A stretch of DNA of 22,145 nt from a virus. Within the stretch, counting starts at the first letter, position 1. Every line of letters starts with the position of its first letter. Below, in pieces: positions 7,091 to 16,110 of this stretch. The notes under the pieces are model-generated. The model worked only from the letters and a program-made list of their open reading frames with translations. It had not been told where the DNA came from and ran no database searches. Made by a program: the position numbers and the translations under genes. Where the stretch lies: positions 1-22,145 of the IMG/VR virus record IMGVR_UViG_3300032287_000061, one strand, 5' to 3'.

Positions 7091-9604
7091 TCATTCTCCT
7101 AAGTTACGTTGGGTTTGCTTGTTTAAAGCGATTGCAGTTTTCTCCTGCTCTTGCCGTAGCTTGACCTCATCTACGGTCAACTCTGCGGTCTTGATACGCT
7201 CTTGCGTCAAGTTGTTTTCGGCGTTCATAGCCACTTTTGCTTCTTGCTCTTGCTGGTCTTTTTCCATCTCTGCTTGGAACTTCTGAGTATCGAAGGCAAG
7301 GCGTGCTTGGTCGGAAGCGGCACGGCGCTGAGTTTCTGCCATAGACGCCTGCAACACAGCTTGAGACTCGCCATCCATTGGAGGAGGGGCGGGTTTGAAC
7401 TGTTGCATGAGTTGTCCCAACTGCTCTAGCGCAGGCATCACGCCTTGGAACACCTGCTTGGTGTCCAAACTGACGTGGTCTGACGCCACAGCAATAGCGC
7501 GGTCAATTTCTTTGGCAATCTTGCTCTCTTCGTACTTGCCCAACTTGACGTCGCCAGCCGCAAGAACGTAGCCCTGCACTTGCTGGGTGTACCAAAGCAT
7601 CATGTGTTGCTTGATATGCTCCAGCGCCTGCGGGATGAACTTGGGGGCGATAAGGCGGTTTGAACCTAGCATTGGGTCAAGAGCGAACGTCAAGTGAGTC
7701 TGGATGTGTGCAAGGTGGTCTTGACGTGGGTAAGCAAAGGCTGGCTTGCCCAGTGACATAGCGCTGTTCTCGTCTGCCGCGTTTAACTCTGCGGGTTTAC
7801 CCGTATTAGGCATCAACTCGTTGACGTTGGGAACTTTGAGTTGTTTGAGCATACGGCTGACCACAGCACGCTGGTCAAAAATCTGCGGGAACTGTGCAGA
7901 CAACTGCATGACCGACTGCATCTGCGCGACACGCTGTGTCTCAGAGAAGATGTGTGGGTCGCTGACAGGAACCACGTCGCTGTTGCGTTTGAAGTCTTGG
8001 CGCTTGATAGGTAACTCAGCGACGATGTCACCCTTGCGTTGCTCGTCTAAGTGCCAACGGTTGATACGTCCAAGGATGTGCAGAACACGGCGTTGGGCGT
8101 CATGCAAGCGTGAGTGGATGGAGGAGAACACTACCGCGCCCTGCTCAATCAACGCCTGCGTTGTACCTACTGGCATATTGCTCTTGGCGTCTGCAATCTT
8201 CTCTTCGGCTGTAGTCACCACCCCTTTAGCTTCGGTCGTCAACCAACCTAGCAATTGGAACAGGACAGGGGAGGGTGGATTGAACGGCATGGGCATCGCA
8301 ATCTTGCGGATGTCGTCCACGCCAATACCGCCTTCAATCTCTGTCACCTGCGTAATTTCAATCTGGTCGGACTGTCCTGAAACTTTTGCGCCCTTGAGTT
8401 TGAGCATTGTCAGGGAGTTGTTGACGTGCGCAGTATCCAGCAAGGCACGCAATGCGCCCGTAGAGGCGGCGGCAAGACCTCCGATGAGGTGAGGTAGCCC
8501 GATAGCATACGCGCCCCGCCAAGGGATGAATTTAAACTCAACAATCCAGTCCAGCTTGGTGAAGGTGTCGTCCCCTTCTTCCCAGTTGCGGTACAGACCA
8601 AGAACCTTGTTGTCGAGTTCGTCAATCATCAGGATGTAAGGCGCGGTGTCGCCCTTGGTGCGCTCGTCCTCATCCAAGTCAAGCCAAGTGTAGATGTGGT
8701 ACACACGGCGCAAACCGTCTTCACCATCCTCGAACTGCTTGCCTTCAATCTTGGCGTTGGCTTTCTCCGCCGCTGTTTGCTCTGGTTCTGACGTGGTGCG
8801 AATGAAGTTGATGTCGCGGTACAAACCACGGTCAATACGTTGTTTGAACTCCCACTCGCTGATGTCTTGTTGTTCCGTCACACGCTGTGAGGTGTAGAAG
8901 TTAGCGGAAGCGAAGGGAAGCAGGATGTTGTCAATGGCGACGAATTCAGCGCATGGTCGGCGCTTTTTGTCGTCGTACCACAGCTTCATAAACTGTGAAC
9001 CACCCAACGGCAACTGGGTCAGCATTTGCTCCTGCTCGTCCCTAAACTCTTCAATCTGCTCAGTCAACTGCCAGTTCATGTAGTCGCGTTTGCGCTCTGC
9101 GGTCTCTGTCTTCTCGTCAGTTACCTCGCCCAAAATCTTCGTCTTGGCAGGGCCATCTGGCGGGAACATCTCTTTGATGGCGCGGGATGCAAAGTCCACA
9201 CACGCCTCAGCCATCATTGGGTGTACAACCCGTGAGGCTCCGAGGAACTGAGCGCCGCCCGGTGCATCGTCCCCCATACCTGTACGGCGCAGACCTTCTT
9301 CGTATTGCTTGTCGCGCTTCTTGCGTGCTTGGCGGTCGTTGTCAATCAACTCGATGTAGCGCATAGCCAGCGTTTCCAACTCACGCACACTGATGACTTC
9401 CTCAGCTAAGTTGGCGTAAAAGTCTTCGTCCTCGGCAGGGCCTTTAAAGTCAGCGAGGCTCACCACAGCGGAACCGTCTGGAAGTTCCTCGACTTCGGGT
9501 TCCTCACCGGGGAGCATATCCACTTCCGCTCCACCTTCCTCGGTCATGCGGACACCGTCAATGAAGCGGTCTTCGTCTGGGCCAATTGGGTAATCTGTTG
9601 CCAT
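7091..9604 (-). CDS. Portal protein, 837 aa
   Basis: Forms the ring at the packaging vertex through which DNA enters and leaves. It is a large P22-type or T7-type portal: an acidic N-terminal extension (1 to 55), then a conserved body including GASRVVHPMMAEACVDFASR (about 122 to 141), the PLGGSQFMKLWYD segment, IPWRGAYAIGLPHLIGGLA (about 365 to 383) and the helix region KSNMPVGTTQALIEQGAVVF (about 480 to 500), which are typical of this family. The C-terminal 90 residues are Q/E/K-rich and probably form a coiled coil in a barrel-like extension. The position after terL and before scaffold fits. The start lies 2 bases after the stop of the 1506-residue gene. Confidence 0.9.
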   Translation of the reverse strand: MATDYPIGPDEDRFIDGVRMTEEGGAEVDMLPGEEPEVEELPDGSAVVSLADFKGPAEDEDFYANLAEEVISVRELETLAMRYIELIDNDRQARKKRDKQYEEGLRRTGMGDDAPGGAQFLGASRVVHPMMAEACVDFASRAIKEMFPPDGPAKTKILGEVTDEKTETAERKRDYMNWQLTEQIEEFRDEQEQMLTQLPLGGSQFMKLWYDDKKRRPCAEFVAIDNILLPFASANFYTSQRVTEQQDISEWEFKQRIDRGLYRDINFIRTTSEPEQTAAEKANAKIEGKQFEDGEDGLRRVYHIYTWLDLDEDERTKGDTAPYILMIDELDNKVLGLYRNWEEGDDTFTKLDWIVEFKFIPWRGAYAIGLPHLIGGLAAASTGALRALLDTAHVNNSLTMLKLKGAKVSGQSDQIEITQVTEIEGGIGVDDIRKIAMPMPFNPPSPVLFQLLGWLTTEAKGVVTTAEEKIADAKSNMPVGTTQALIEQGAVVFSSIHSRLHDAQRRVLHILGRINRWHLDEQRKGDIVAELPIKRQDFKRNSDVVPVSDPHIFSETQRVAQMQSVMQLSAQFPQIFDQRAVVSRMLKQLKVPNVNELMPNTGKPAELNAADENSAMSLGKPAFAYPRQDHLAHIQTHLTFALDPMLGSNRLIAPKFIPQALEHIKQHMMLWYTQQVQGYVLAAGDVKLGKYEESKIAKEIDRAIAVASDHVSLDTKQVFQGVMPALEQLGQLMQQFKPAPPPMDGESQAVLQASMAETQRRAASDQARLAFDTQKFQAEMEKDQQEQEAKVAMNAENNLTQERIKTAELTVDEVKLRQEQEKTAIALNKQTQRNLGE

Positions 9605-9606
9605 GC

Positions 9607-12600
9607 TTATCTCGCTCTAAGTTGTGTCAACCCACCGCGCTTGCGGGGCTGTACTGGGGTTGGTTTGAACATGATGCCCATTGGCTTACTTGCGTTCGGG
9701 TTAATCATGCCCTCGTATCCGTACTCTTTGACCAAGCGCTCGTAGTCGTTGGCCTCCTGCAAGGGGTGTGTGATGCCTGCGTTGTATTTTGCCGTGAACG
9801 GTGTACGGTTGGACTCACGGGCCAGCGGTCGAAAGCCTAGCGGGTCTTTGGTAATGTCGTACAGGTTCTGGGACTCGCCACGGTAGCGGTTGACGCCAAG
9901 GCCAGACTCAGGGGAGACCGTGCCGGGTTCGCCCAAGTACACATACGAGCGGTCTTTCACGCCACCTGCGTACTCATTCAAGCGCTCTGCCTCCGCGCCC
10001 TTGATGCCAGTGCCATACCTCTTGGGGTCAAGCAACTGCAAATTGGGGTCGTTGCTGAAGTGAGTCAAAACCGATTGGGTTTCGGTTCCCTTGGCGGGTC
10101 GGTTTGCGGCGCTCAAGTAATCAGGCATTCCGCCAGCAAACTTGGGGTCGATGAACTCAGGCGGCAATAAAACGGCTTTCTGGGGCGCGAACTGGAAGTT
10201 GTTGGCAAACTCTTGCCGCTTTGCGGCGCGAATCTCGTTGACCAAGTCCTTGTTGCCACGGCGCATGGCCTCAACCTCAAGGTCTTCCAGCTTGGCAATG
10301 TTGGTCTTTAGCTTCACGTTAAGCGGGCTGTAGTTCACAAGCGAGTTCTGACCACGGGTCTCGGAGGCCATAGCCAAGCGGGCAAGGGGCGAGTACATCT
10401 GCTGGTGGACAGCGTAGGCCAGTTCCTCACCTTTGGGGCCAAATTGATTGCCGTAAATGGCGTGGCCTAGCAAGTCGTGAACAGCGCGGAACTTCTCGTT
10501 CTCGTTAAGGCCAGAAGCCTTGTCCATACGGTTCAGGAAATCGTGGGGGTCACCACCTTGGAAGACGTACAGGTGCTTGTTGCCATGCACGTCAGCCATC
10601 ATCTCTTTCGAGCCGCCAAGGTAGTCGCCTTCGCCTGCGCGGTGGTACGAGAAGTTGTAGGGCAGTTGCTTAAACTGCTCGTCGGTTTCCTTGGCGAGTT
10701 GGCGGTAAGCCTTCTCCATCAGGTCGTCGTAGTTCTTGGCTCCCGCCTGCTCAAGCACGTCAGGCATCTGCTTTGCGTAAGCATCAAACACCGATGACTT
10801 GTACTCAGGCGAACCCTCAACAGCAAGCTGGTGGGCGCGGCCTATGGCAGACTGTTTGGCAAGCGAACTCTCTGGAATGTCAGGTCGCGCAAAGTCAGTG
10901 CCTTGCGTTTCCTTGGTAAAGCGTTGTGCAATTTGTAGGGGCTGATTTGACGCTGGGTCAGAAATTAGTCTTGCCACCTCTTCATCCGAGATGCGGAGCG
11001 GAACTTCGCTTCCAGCCTGTCCTGCTGTTCCTCCGACAGGGGCTTGGCTTTGTAGTTCATCCGCTTCTCGAAGTCCGCGACTCTTTGCTCCACTGACGTC
11101 GAGGGAGGTTGGGCTGACTCGGTAGAACGGCCCTTCTTGTTTGGTTGCATATGTTGCTCCTTGTGGTGTCCCCGCTGGTGCGGTCATTGCCTCTCGTTGT
11201 AGAGGAAACAGTTTAACAGACTTTTTACCAGTTAGTTTATCGTAGCCTTTAACAGCGCTCTTACCCAACTTGGACAAACCAGCACCACCAAGGATTGCGC
11301 TACCAATTTCAGTCCCCATACCAAAGCGTCCTGTGCGAGACACTAGCGGCTGTCCAGTCTCTGGGTCGATTGGCTGGCGTCCGCTCTCATCAAAGATGGG
11401 CTTGGTACTGCCATACATTAGGCCAGCGTCCTGCGCACGTTTAATCATGTGTTCAGACCCACCAATAGGCAATCCGTCTTCGGTTGTCAGGGCGTCGCTG
11501 ATACTGCCAAACATAGGCACGCGCTCCTGCTTCTCACCAGCCTTGGGTGGGCCAGCCAAAACAGAACGGTATGCGGGCTTGGTCAACAGCTTGTCGACGG
11601 TCACCGACTTGAGTGGGTCAAGGATAAGGTTGACACCAAGGTGTGCAAGGTCAGGCGCACCACCAGCAATTTGTGCCGCAGAAATTTTGGCAAGTTGCGC
11701 ACGGGCGCGAGGTGAATTCTTCAGGCGGTCGTAGTCATTGGCAAGGCTTTTCTTGGAGTCTTCAAACATCTCGGCGGCGTTCTTCTTGATGTCGCCCCAG
11801 CGCTTGCTAGATGTGAAAGGTTCAGCCGAGTAGCCACTGCTCTCTTCAGGTGAGGCGATGCCACCACCGTCAAAGCGTTGAGGCTCTTTAAATTGCAGGG
11901 TCTTAAATGCACCACCGCCCTCAGCGTATTGCTCTTGAGCAAACTCTGGTTGATATTCGCTAGGGTAATACTTTGAAAACACCGACTCAATTGTGCTTTC
12001 ATCTAATCCCATACCCAAGAACTGGTCACGCAAACCATTCACAACATCTGCGCCACCCAACGCCTCATATGCTCGGCTGTAGTCTGGAACGCTAGGCGTG
12101 CTAACTGCTTGTGGCGCTAATGTAGCCTCCTGCACTTGCGGTATAGGCGTTTGAGCAACTTGGCTAATTACCTCTGGCTGACTTACCTGCGTAATTTGCG
12201 CAATCTCTTGAGGGATGTCGACTATGTTGTCAGTCTGAGTTACCTGCTTGGGTATGCCTGTCTCGCCTTGGTTGGCTGTACCTTTGTAAGCATCCGCAAA
12301 CTGGCTGAGATATGCCAGCTTTGCATCGTCGCTGTTGAGGTGAAAGCCAGACTCATCCATCAAAGTCTTGTCGTTCAACATCCCTGACATTGCGTCGACT
12401 AGCGTCACGTTTGGATGCTTTGCCGCAATGTCGTTGTACAAATCATCCATCTGCAAGGTTGTGCTGTTGATGGCTTCCTCATACGATTTTGCCTCTGGCT
12501 GACCAGACAAGATGACGTTCACGCCACTGTCTCCAAGTCTGGACACAATCTCATTCAGGTTCTTGCGGATGGTGTCTTTGTCAACACCTTGGGCTATGTC

Positions 12601-14127
12601 GTTAGCGCCGATGTCCAGCACAACGGTAGTCCCCGGTGCAAACGTCCCGCCGTCTCGCTCAAACGCATTCAATTGGTTCAGCACGTCCGAGGTCTTCTGA
12701 CCACCGATGGCTGTGTTCGTTACGTCCTCGCCAAATAACTGCTTGGCAAGTCGGGTCTTCTCATCTCCAGCCATCCAACTTGCACCAGACAAAATAACGC
12801 CACCCAGTTCGTTTGGCTTTCTTGGTGCGCCTTTGTCAAGCACGGAGTAGTTCTGAATGTTTTTCAGGGTGTCTTGCAGTGACTCATTTTTGACTGGTGG
12901 TTGTCCTCCGCCAGCCATGAAGGCAATTTTCTTAAAGGCTCCACCACCACCAGCCATGCGTTGGGCTATAGCTTGCGCTAAACGGGCGTCAGCGGCCTCG
13001 ATGTCCACACTGCCACCCTTTGCCATACGTTGGCTTATTGCCGCCGCTAGGCGTGCGTCTGCCGCTTTGATGTCCACGGCTCCGCCTTTCTTGTAGCCCT
13101 CCTTCTGAAGGAACGTCAGGTAGTCCTCGTCCACAAACTGAGACGGCTCCGCTCTTGACAAATCGTAGTAGTTGACGGGCGCGTCCCTGTTGTTCTTGTC
13201 CTTGCGGCCTTCACGCGACTTGTAGAAGTCACGCATGGCCTTGTTGGGCGGCACGAGTTGGTACTTGATGCCAAGGTCATTGCCAGTCACCTGCAAGGGG
13301 AATGCCTCGTTCAGGTCTGAGCGCTCAATAATCTTGCCGTCCAACACAAAAAAGCGGTTGCCGACATCGTATGTGCCAGCGTCGACCAAGTCGGGGTCAG
13401 TCTCGCGCCTGAGAATGGAATCCATCTGGCCTGAGTCCCGCCAAGGCTCGTTGCCGTACTCGGACTTGTATGCCTTGCTTCGCATTGGGCCTTTGACGCC
13501 CTCACCTAACAGCACGTCACCAACGGCAGACCTGCGGCTGAAGGTGTTAGCCGCGCCCAGTGCGCCAAGGTCAGTCAGGTCATAGGCATCGTCAAACAGC
13601 AGTGCGCCAGTCTTGTCGTCCTTTGCCATCCTGATGCGGTCGTTCATCAGCTTGATTTGACCAGCAGGAACATTGCCTGCCTTCACCGCGTCTTGGAACT
13701 CCTTGATGGCGTCCTTCAGCACGACGGTGTTGCTCTTGTGCTGGTTTGGTGAGCCAACAAAGGTCGTCCAGATTGACTTCTCTGGGTCGTTCTGCTTGAC
13801 CTTCTTGTCGGCGGTGTTCTTGTTGCCAAAGCCCCATACGGTGTTGGCCTTCTTGTGCGGTATCGAGTAGTGTTGGAGGCCAGCGAACCCTACGCCGCCA
13901 CGGTTGGAGCCGAACACCCTTGAGCGGTCGGTCTCTGTGAAGTTCAGGGTTTTGCCCTCTGCGCCTACGTTACCCAATGCCTCAGACATCCGCATGGATG
14001 CGGGCGCGAGTGGGTCAGCGTATTGAGCGCCAGCCGCATACTTCTGGGCCAGCTTCTCCTCTTCGGTCATCGTCAGGCGCTTACTGGCCTTACCGAGTCC
14101 ACCTAGTATTCTTTTTGGGTCTGCCAT
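9607..14127 (-). CDS. Giant multidomain protein: SGNH-like, HDxxGH and toxin-like domains, 1506 aa
   Basis: I see these parts in order. Residues 1 to about 345 are an unrecognised globular region. Residues 350 to 395 are two copies of a 23-residue helical repeat. About 440 to 615 is an SGNH-hydrolase-like domain (LSGASWM with S450, AIGGQKT, GAND at 507 to 510, GFHLN with H596). About 630 to 690 is a Q/V/P-rich linker; about 730 to 755 is a second GGGAFK linker. About 770 to 1000 is Ala/Gly-rich and possibly membrane-interacting (AAQIAGGAPDLAHLGVNLIL). About 1090 to 1330 is a domain with HDLLGH (1217 to 1222) and ETRGQN (1256 to 1261), which I recognise from phage polyproteins. About 1350 to 1500 is a toxin-like domain (THFSNDP, YGTGIKGAEAERL, YVYLGEPG). 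It lies 2 bases after terL and 2 before portal. A virion-internal or ejected protein is inferred. Confidence 0.85.
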   Translation of the reverse strand: MADPKRILGGLGKASKRLTMTEEEKLAQKYAAGAQYADPLAPASMRMSEALGNVGAEGKTLNFTETDRSRVFGSNRGGVGFAGLQHYSIPHKKANTVWGFGNKNTADKKVKQNDPEKSIWTTFVGSPNQHKSNTVVLKDAIKEFQDAVKAGNVPAGQIKLMNDRIRMAKDDKTGALLFDDAYDLTDLGALGAANTFSRRSAVGDVLLGEGVKGPMRSKAYKSEYGNEPWRDSGQMDSILRRETDPDLVDAGTYDVGNRFFVLDGKIIERSDLNEAFPLQVTGNDLGIKYQLVPPNKAMRDFYKSREGRKDKNNRDAPVNYYDLSRAEPSQFVDEDYLTFLQKEGYKKGGAVDIKAADARLAAAISQRMAKGGSVDIEAADARLAQAIAQRMAGGGGAFKKIAFMAGGGQPPVKNESLQDTLKNIQNYSVLDKGAPRKPNELGGVILSGASWMAGDEKTRLAKQLFGEDVTNTAIGGQKTSDVLNQLNAFERDGGTFAPGTTVVLDIGANDIAQGVDKDTIRKNLNEIVSRLGDSGVNVILSGQPEAKSYEEAINSTTLQMDDLYNDIAAKHPNVTLVDAMSGMLNDKTLMDESGFHLNSDDAKLAYLSQFADAYKGTANQGETGIPKQVTQTDNIVDIPQEIAQITQVSQPEVISQVAQTPIPQVQEATLAPQAVSTPSVPDYSRAYEALGGADVVNGLRDQFLGMGLDESTIESVFSKYYPSEYQPEFAQEQYAEGGGAFKTLQFKEPQRFDGGGIASPEESSGYSAEPFTSSKRWGDIKKNAAEMFEDSKKSLANDYDRLKNSPRARAQLAKISAAQIAGGAPDLAHLGVNLILDPLKSVTVDKLLTKPAYRSVLAGPPKAGEKQERVPMFGSISDALTTEDGLPIGGSEHMIKRAQDAGLMYGSTKPIFDESGRQPIDPETGQPLVSRTGRFGMGTEIGSAILGGAGLSKLGKSAVKGYDKLTGKKSVKLFPLQREAMTAPAGTPQGATYATKQEGPFYRVSPTSLDVSGAKSRGLREADELQSQAPVGGTAGQAGSEVPLRISDEEVARLISDPASNQPLQIAQRFTKETQGTDFARPDIPESSLAKQSAIGRAHQLAVEGSPEYKSSVFDAYAKQMPDVLEQAGAKNYDDLMEKAYRQLAKETDEQFKQLPYNFSYHRAGEGDYLGGSKEMMADVHGNKHLYVFQGGDPHDFLNRMDKASGLNENEKFRAVHDLLGHAIYGNQFGPKGEELAYAVHQQMYSPLARLAMASETRGQNSLVNYSPLNVKLKTNIAKLEDLEVEAMRRGNKDLVNEIRAAKRQEFANNFQFAPQKAVLLPPEFIDPKFAGGMPDYLSAANRPAKGTETQSVLTHFSNDPNLQLLDPKRYGTGIKGAEAERLNEYAGGVKDRSYVYLGEPGTVSPESGLGVNRYRGESQNLYDITKDPLGFRPLARESNRTPFTAKYNAGITHPLQEANDYERLVKEYGYEGMINPNASKPMGIMFKPTPVQPRKRGGLTQLRAR
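10965..11150 (-). CDS. Possible nested out-of-frame gene, 61 aa
   Basis: A 61-codon ORF lies wholly inside the 1506-residue gene in another frame of the same strand. Its ATG is preceded by AAGGAG with a 6-base gap, a perfect Shine-Dalgarno arrangement and better than that of the host gene itself. The product is highly charged and helix-like (STSVEQRVADFEKRMNYKAK, then PLSEEQQDRLEAKFRSASRM, ending KRWQD) and reads like a real protein rather than a shadow frame. In the long frame this stretch is an S/G/Q-rich linker between domains, which would tolerate overprinting. Function unknown; chance is not excluded. Confidence 0.45.
   Translation of the reverse strand: MQPNKKGRSTESAQPPSTSVEQRVADFEKRMNYKAKPLSEEQQDRLEAKFRSASRMKRWQD
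12943..13080 (-). repeat. Two tandem 23-codon repeats
   Basis: Residues 350 to 372 and 373 to 395 of the 1506-residue protein are tandem copies (VDIKAADARLAAAISQRMAK and VDIEAADARLAQAIAQRMAG), each ending in Gly-Gly. Eighteen of 23 positions agree. The DNA copies differ at many third positions, so the duplication is not recent or is under protein-level selection. Confidence 0.85.
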
Positions 14128-14129
14128 AG

Positions 14130-15545
14130 TTACACCGCGTAAGGATTGACCCGCTCTTTGCGGGCATAAGCATAGTCATCATCGTCATCATAACGAGGCT
14201 CAGGGTTAATGTCGAGGAAACCCATGTCCTTGAGCAGTCGCATAGCCTGAGTCGCTGAGTCTACATAATCGTCGTGAGCGGCGTCAGGGAAGGCGCATAT
14301 CTGAGACAGGAAACCCTCGCACCAGTCCTTCACATATCCCTTATGCACTGACGACTCTGGGAGCCAGACGCGCCCAGTCGAGAAGATGGAGGCGGTGATT
14401 TGCAGGCGAGTCATCTTGTCCGCGTTCCCCGGGTTCCACGCACGGACAGGCAGGTGCATACCCTGCAACTCTTGTACAAGACTTAGACCCGACGCCTTAG
14501 CCTCGACCAGTATCAGGTCAGGGCGCTTGGCGTCCTTGCCTTCGCCATAGCTGACGCGCCACTCATCTAGCACCTTGGGTTTGAGGTCAGGGAACGTCAG
14601 GTGTTCAGCCCAGCAGTCGATAAGCAGGACGGACATAGGCCCATCCTGTGGCTTGAACACGCCCCAAGTGGTGGACGCGGTCGGGTCGTTGTAGGTCTTG
14701 TCCGTGTAGGCACAGTCCAGCGACATGACGATGTACTCGAACTTAGGTAGCGGTCGGTCGGCTGGGTACATCTTGAACATGGAGCGACTGACGACCTTCC
14801 CGTCTTCGAGGTCGACCAGTTGACCCATCACCTCCTGCTCGTACAGCTTGCTTCCCTTGTAGGACTCCAACTGCTGGCGGAAGGTAGAGGCGAGGTTCTT
14901 CTCGTTCTCGTAGGTGCTGGCGCGGTCAATCACCACGTCCGCTCCTTCGCGCCCGACCAAGTCAATGATGAGGTCTTTGGGGCGCGGTGTCGTTGTCACG
15001 ATGACACGAGGTTTGTCACCCAGACGTAAGCCCATCATCATCATGTCCCACGCTTCGCCAGCGCCGAGGTACTGGAACGCGGCTAACTCGTCGCACCACG
15101 CAAAGTGGAACTGAGGGCCTCGCAGACGTTCATAGCTATCGCCAGAGATACCACGGATGATGGAACCGTTGGACAGCTTAATCTGGTGGTCTTGCTTGTT
15201 GTAGTCAATCACCAACTCTTCAGGGATGCAGGCGAGTAGTCCGCTTTGCCCCTCGAAGCAGGTGAACTTGATGTCATTGGATGTGGGCGCGAGGACGAGG
15301 CAACGACTGCCTGCGTTTGTCCATGCCCACCACCAGAGAGCCTCAGCGGCGGAGCGTGTCTTCCCTGCACCGCGCCCTGCCAGCATCATCCAGACGGTAT
15401 AGTCCTGCTCCAACGGAGGAGGGACTTGGTAACGGTGAGCGCTTGCCACCCACTTGGCGTGCGCTATGTATGCGATGCGGTCATGCTCGGAGCGGGCGTT
15501 GAACTCCGCCTGCACCTCTGGGTCTTCGAGCAACTCAGCCAGCAC
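14130..15545 (-). CDS. terL: Terminase large subunit, 471 aa
   Basis: The packaging motor ATPase and nuclease. The ATPase domain has Walker A GRGAGKT (57 to 63), Walker B FHFAWCDE (D152, E153) and coupling motif TTTPRP (184 to 189). The RuvC/RNase H-like nuclease domain has D277 (MSLDCAY), E348 (LILVEAK) and the C-terminal acidic pair in HDDYVDS (424 to 430). The length is normal for the family. The C-terminal tail holds a run of five Asp and ends RVNPYAV. The start overlaps the terS stop by 11 bases, which implies coupled translation. All catalytic residues are present, so it should be active. Confidence 0.95.
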   Translation of the reverse strand: MLAELLEDPEVQAEFNARSEHDRIAYIAHAKWVASAHRYQVPPPLEQDYTVWMMLAGRGAGKTRSAAEALWWWAWTNAGSRCLVLAPTSNDIKFTCFEGQSGLLACIPEELVIDYNKQDHQIKLSNGSIIRGISGDSYERLRGPQFHFAWCDELAAFQYLGAGEAWDMMMMGLRLGDKPRVIVTTTPRPKDLIIDLVGREGADVVIDRASTYENEKNLASTFRQQLESYKGSKLYEQEVMGQLVDLEDGKVVSRSMFKMYPADRPLPKFEYIVMSLDCAYTDKTYNDPTASTTWGVFKPQDGPMSVLLIDCWAEHLTFPDLKPKVLDEWRVSYGEGKDAKRPDLILVEAKASGLSLVQELQGMHLPVRAWNPGNADKMTRLQITASIFSTGRVWLPESSVHKGYVKDWCEGFLSQICAFPDAAHDDYVDSATQAMRLLKDMGFLDINPEPRYDDDDDYAYARKERVNPYAV

Positions 15546-16110
15546 GCTTAGTCATCTCCATGTTGCGGATGATGTCAAGGAACTTGTTGGCGTTGGTGTC
15601 CTCGGTCTTGATGGCGGCTCCGTCCTCCACCCCTTCCAGCGCCACACGGTCGCCGTACTTACGGGGCTTCAGCTTGGCGGCTGTCCACTTGCGGGCTTCA
15701 ATGCGTTGCTTCTGCCACGCGAGGTAGGAGTGGTCAATGGTCGTCCTTCCCTTCTCATCCGTGTACTCAGGAGGCATCTCGTCAGCGATGGCGAGGATTT
15801 CGTCAGCGTTGGTGTCCGCCTGCTCTTCCCGCGCACGCGTGTACATATCGCAGAAGATGGGGAACCGAATCAACCAACGGTAAATTGTCGCAACGTGTGG
15901 GAGATGCTCATCAGCGCATATACGCACTAATGGTTCACCGTGAGTAATCCTCCAACATATCTCGTCTGCTATGTCTTCTGTGTACTCTACTGGTCTATGT
16001 GCAGGACGTGGGGTTTGCGGGGCTACAGGCTTCTCGGCGGGCGCGGAGACCTTACCCCTTGGCTTGGTAGTCTTGGAACCCTTAGCGGGCTTCTTGGCGG
16101 TTTCTGGCAT
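15535..16110 (-). CDS. terS: Terminase small subunit, 191 aa
   Basis: Recognises phage DNA for packaging and regulates TerL. Residues 1 to 40 are a Lys/Pro-rich tail. Residues about 45 to 85 form a helix-turn-helix of the Sf6 gp1 type (ADEICWRITHGEPLVRICAD, then ATIYRWLIRFPIF). About 88 to 112 is the helical oligomerisation region (TRAREEQADTNADEILAIAD), and the conserved EARKWTAAKLKPRKYGDR is at 138 to 155. It directly precedes and overlaps terL. No strong Shine-Dalgarno sequence lies before the ATG (GGGGATTACGGGTT precedes it), so the start is likely but not certain. Confidence 0.9.
   Translation of the reverse strand: MPETAKKPAKGSKTTKPRGKVSAPAEKPVAPQTPRPAHRPVEYTEDIADEICWRITHGEPLVRICADEHLPHVATIYRWLIRFPIFCDMYTRAREEQADTNADEILAIADEMPPEYTDEKGRTTIDHSYLAWQKQRIEARKWTAAKLKPRKYGDRVALEGVEDGAAIKTEDTNANKFLDIIRNMEMTKRAG

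Noticed and set aside
7746-8492. A 248-codon open frame on the plus strand
   Set aside because: It lies opposite the portal gene, whose family match is clear; the translation is Ser/Arg/Cys-rich without domain features. It is a shadow frame.
11721-12002. A 93-codon minus-strand frame inside the giant gene
   Set aside because: Low-complexity Leu/Arg/Ser/Thr translation and no ribosome binding site, unlike the nested frame at 10965.
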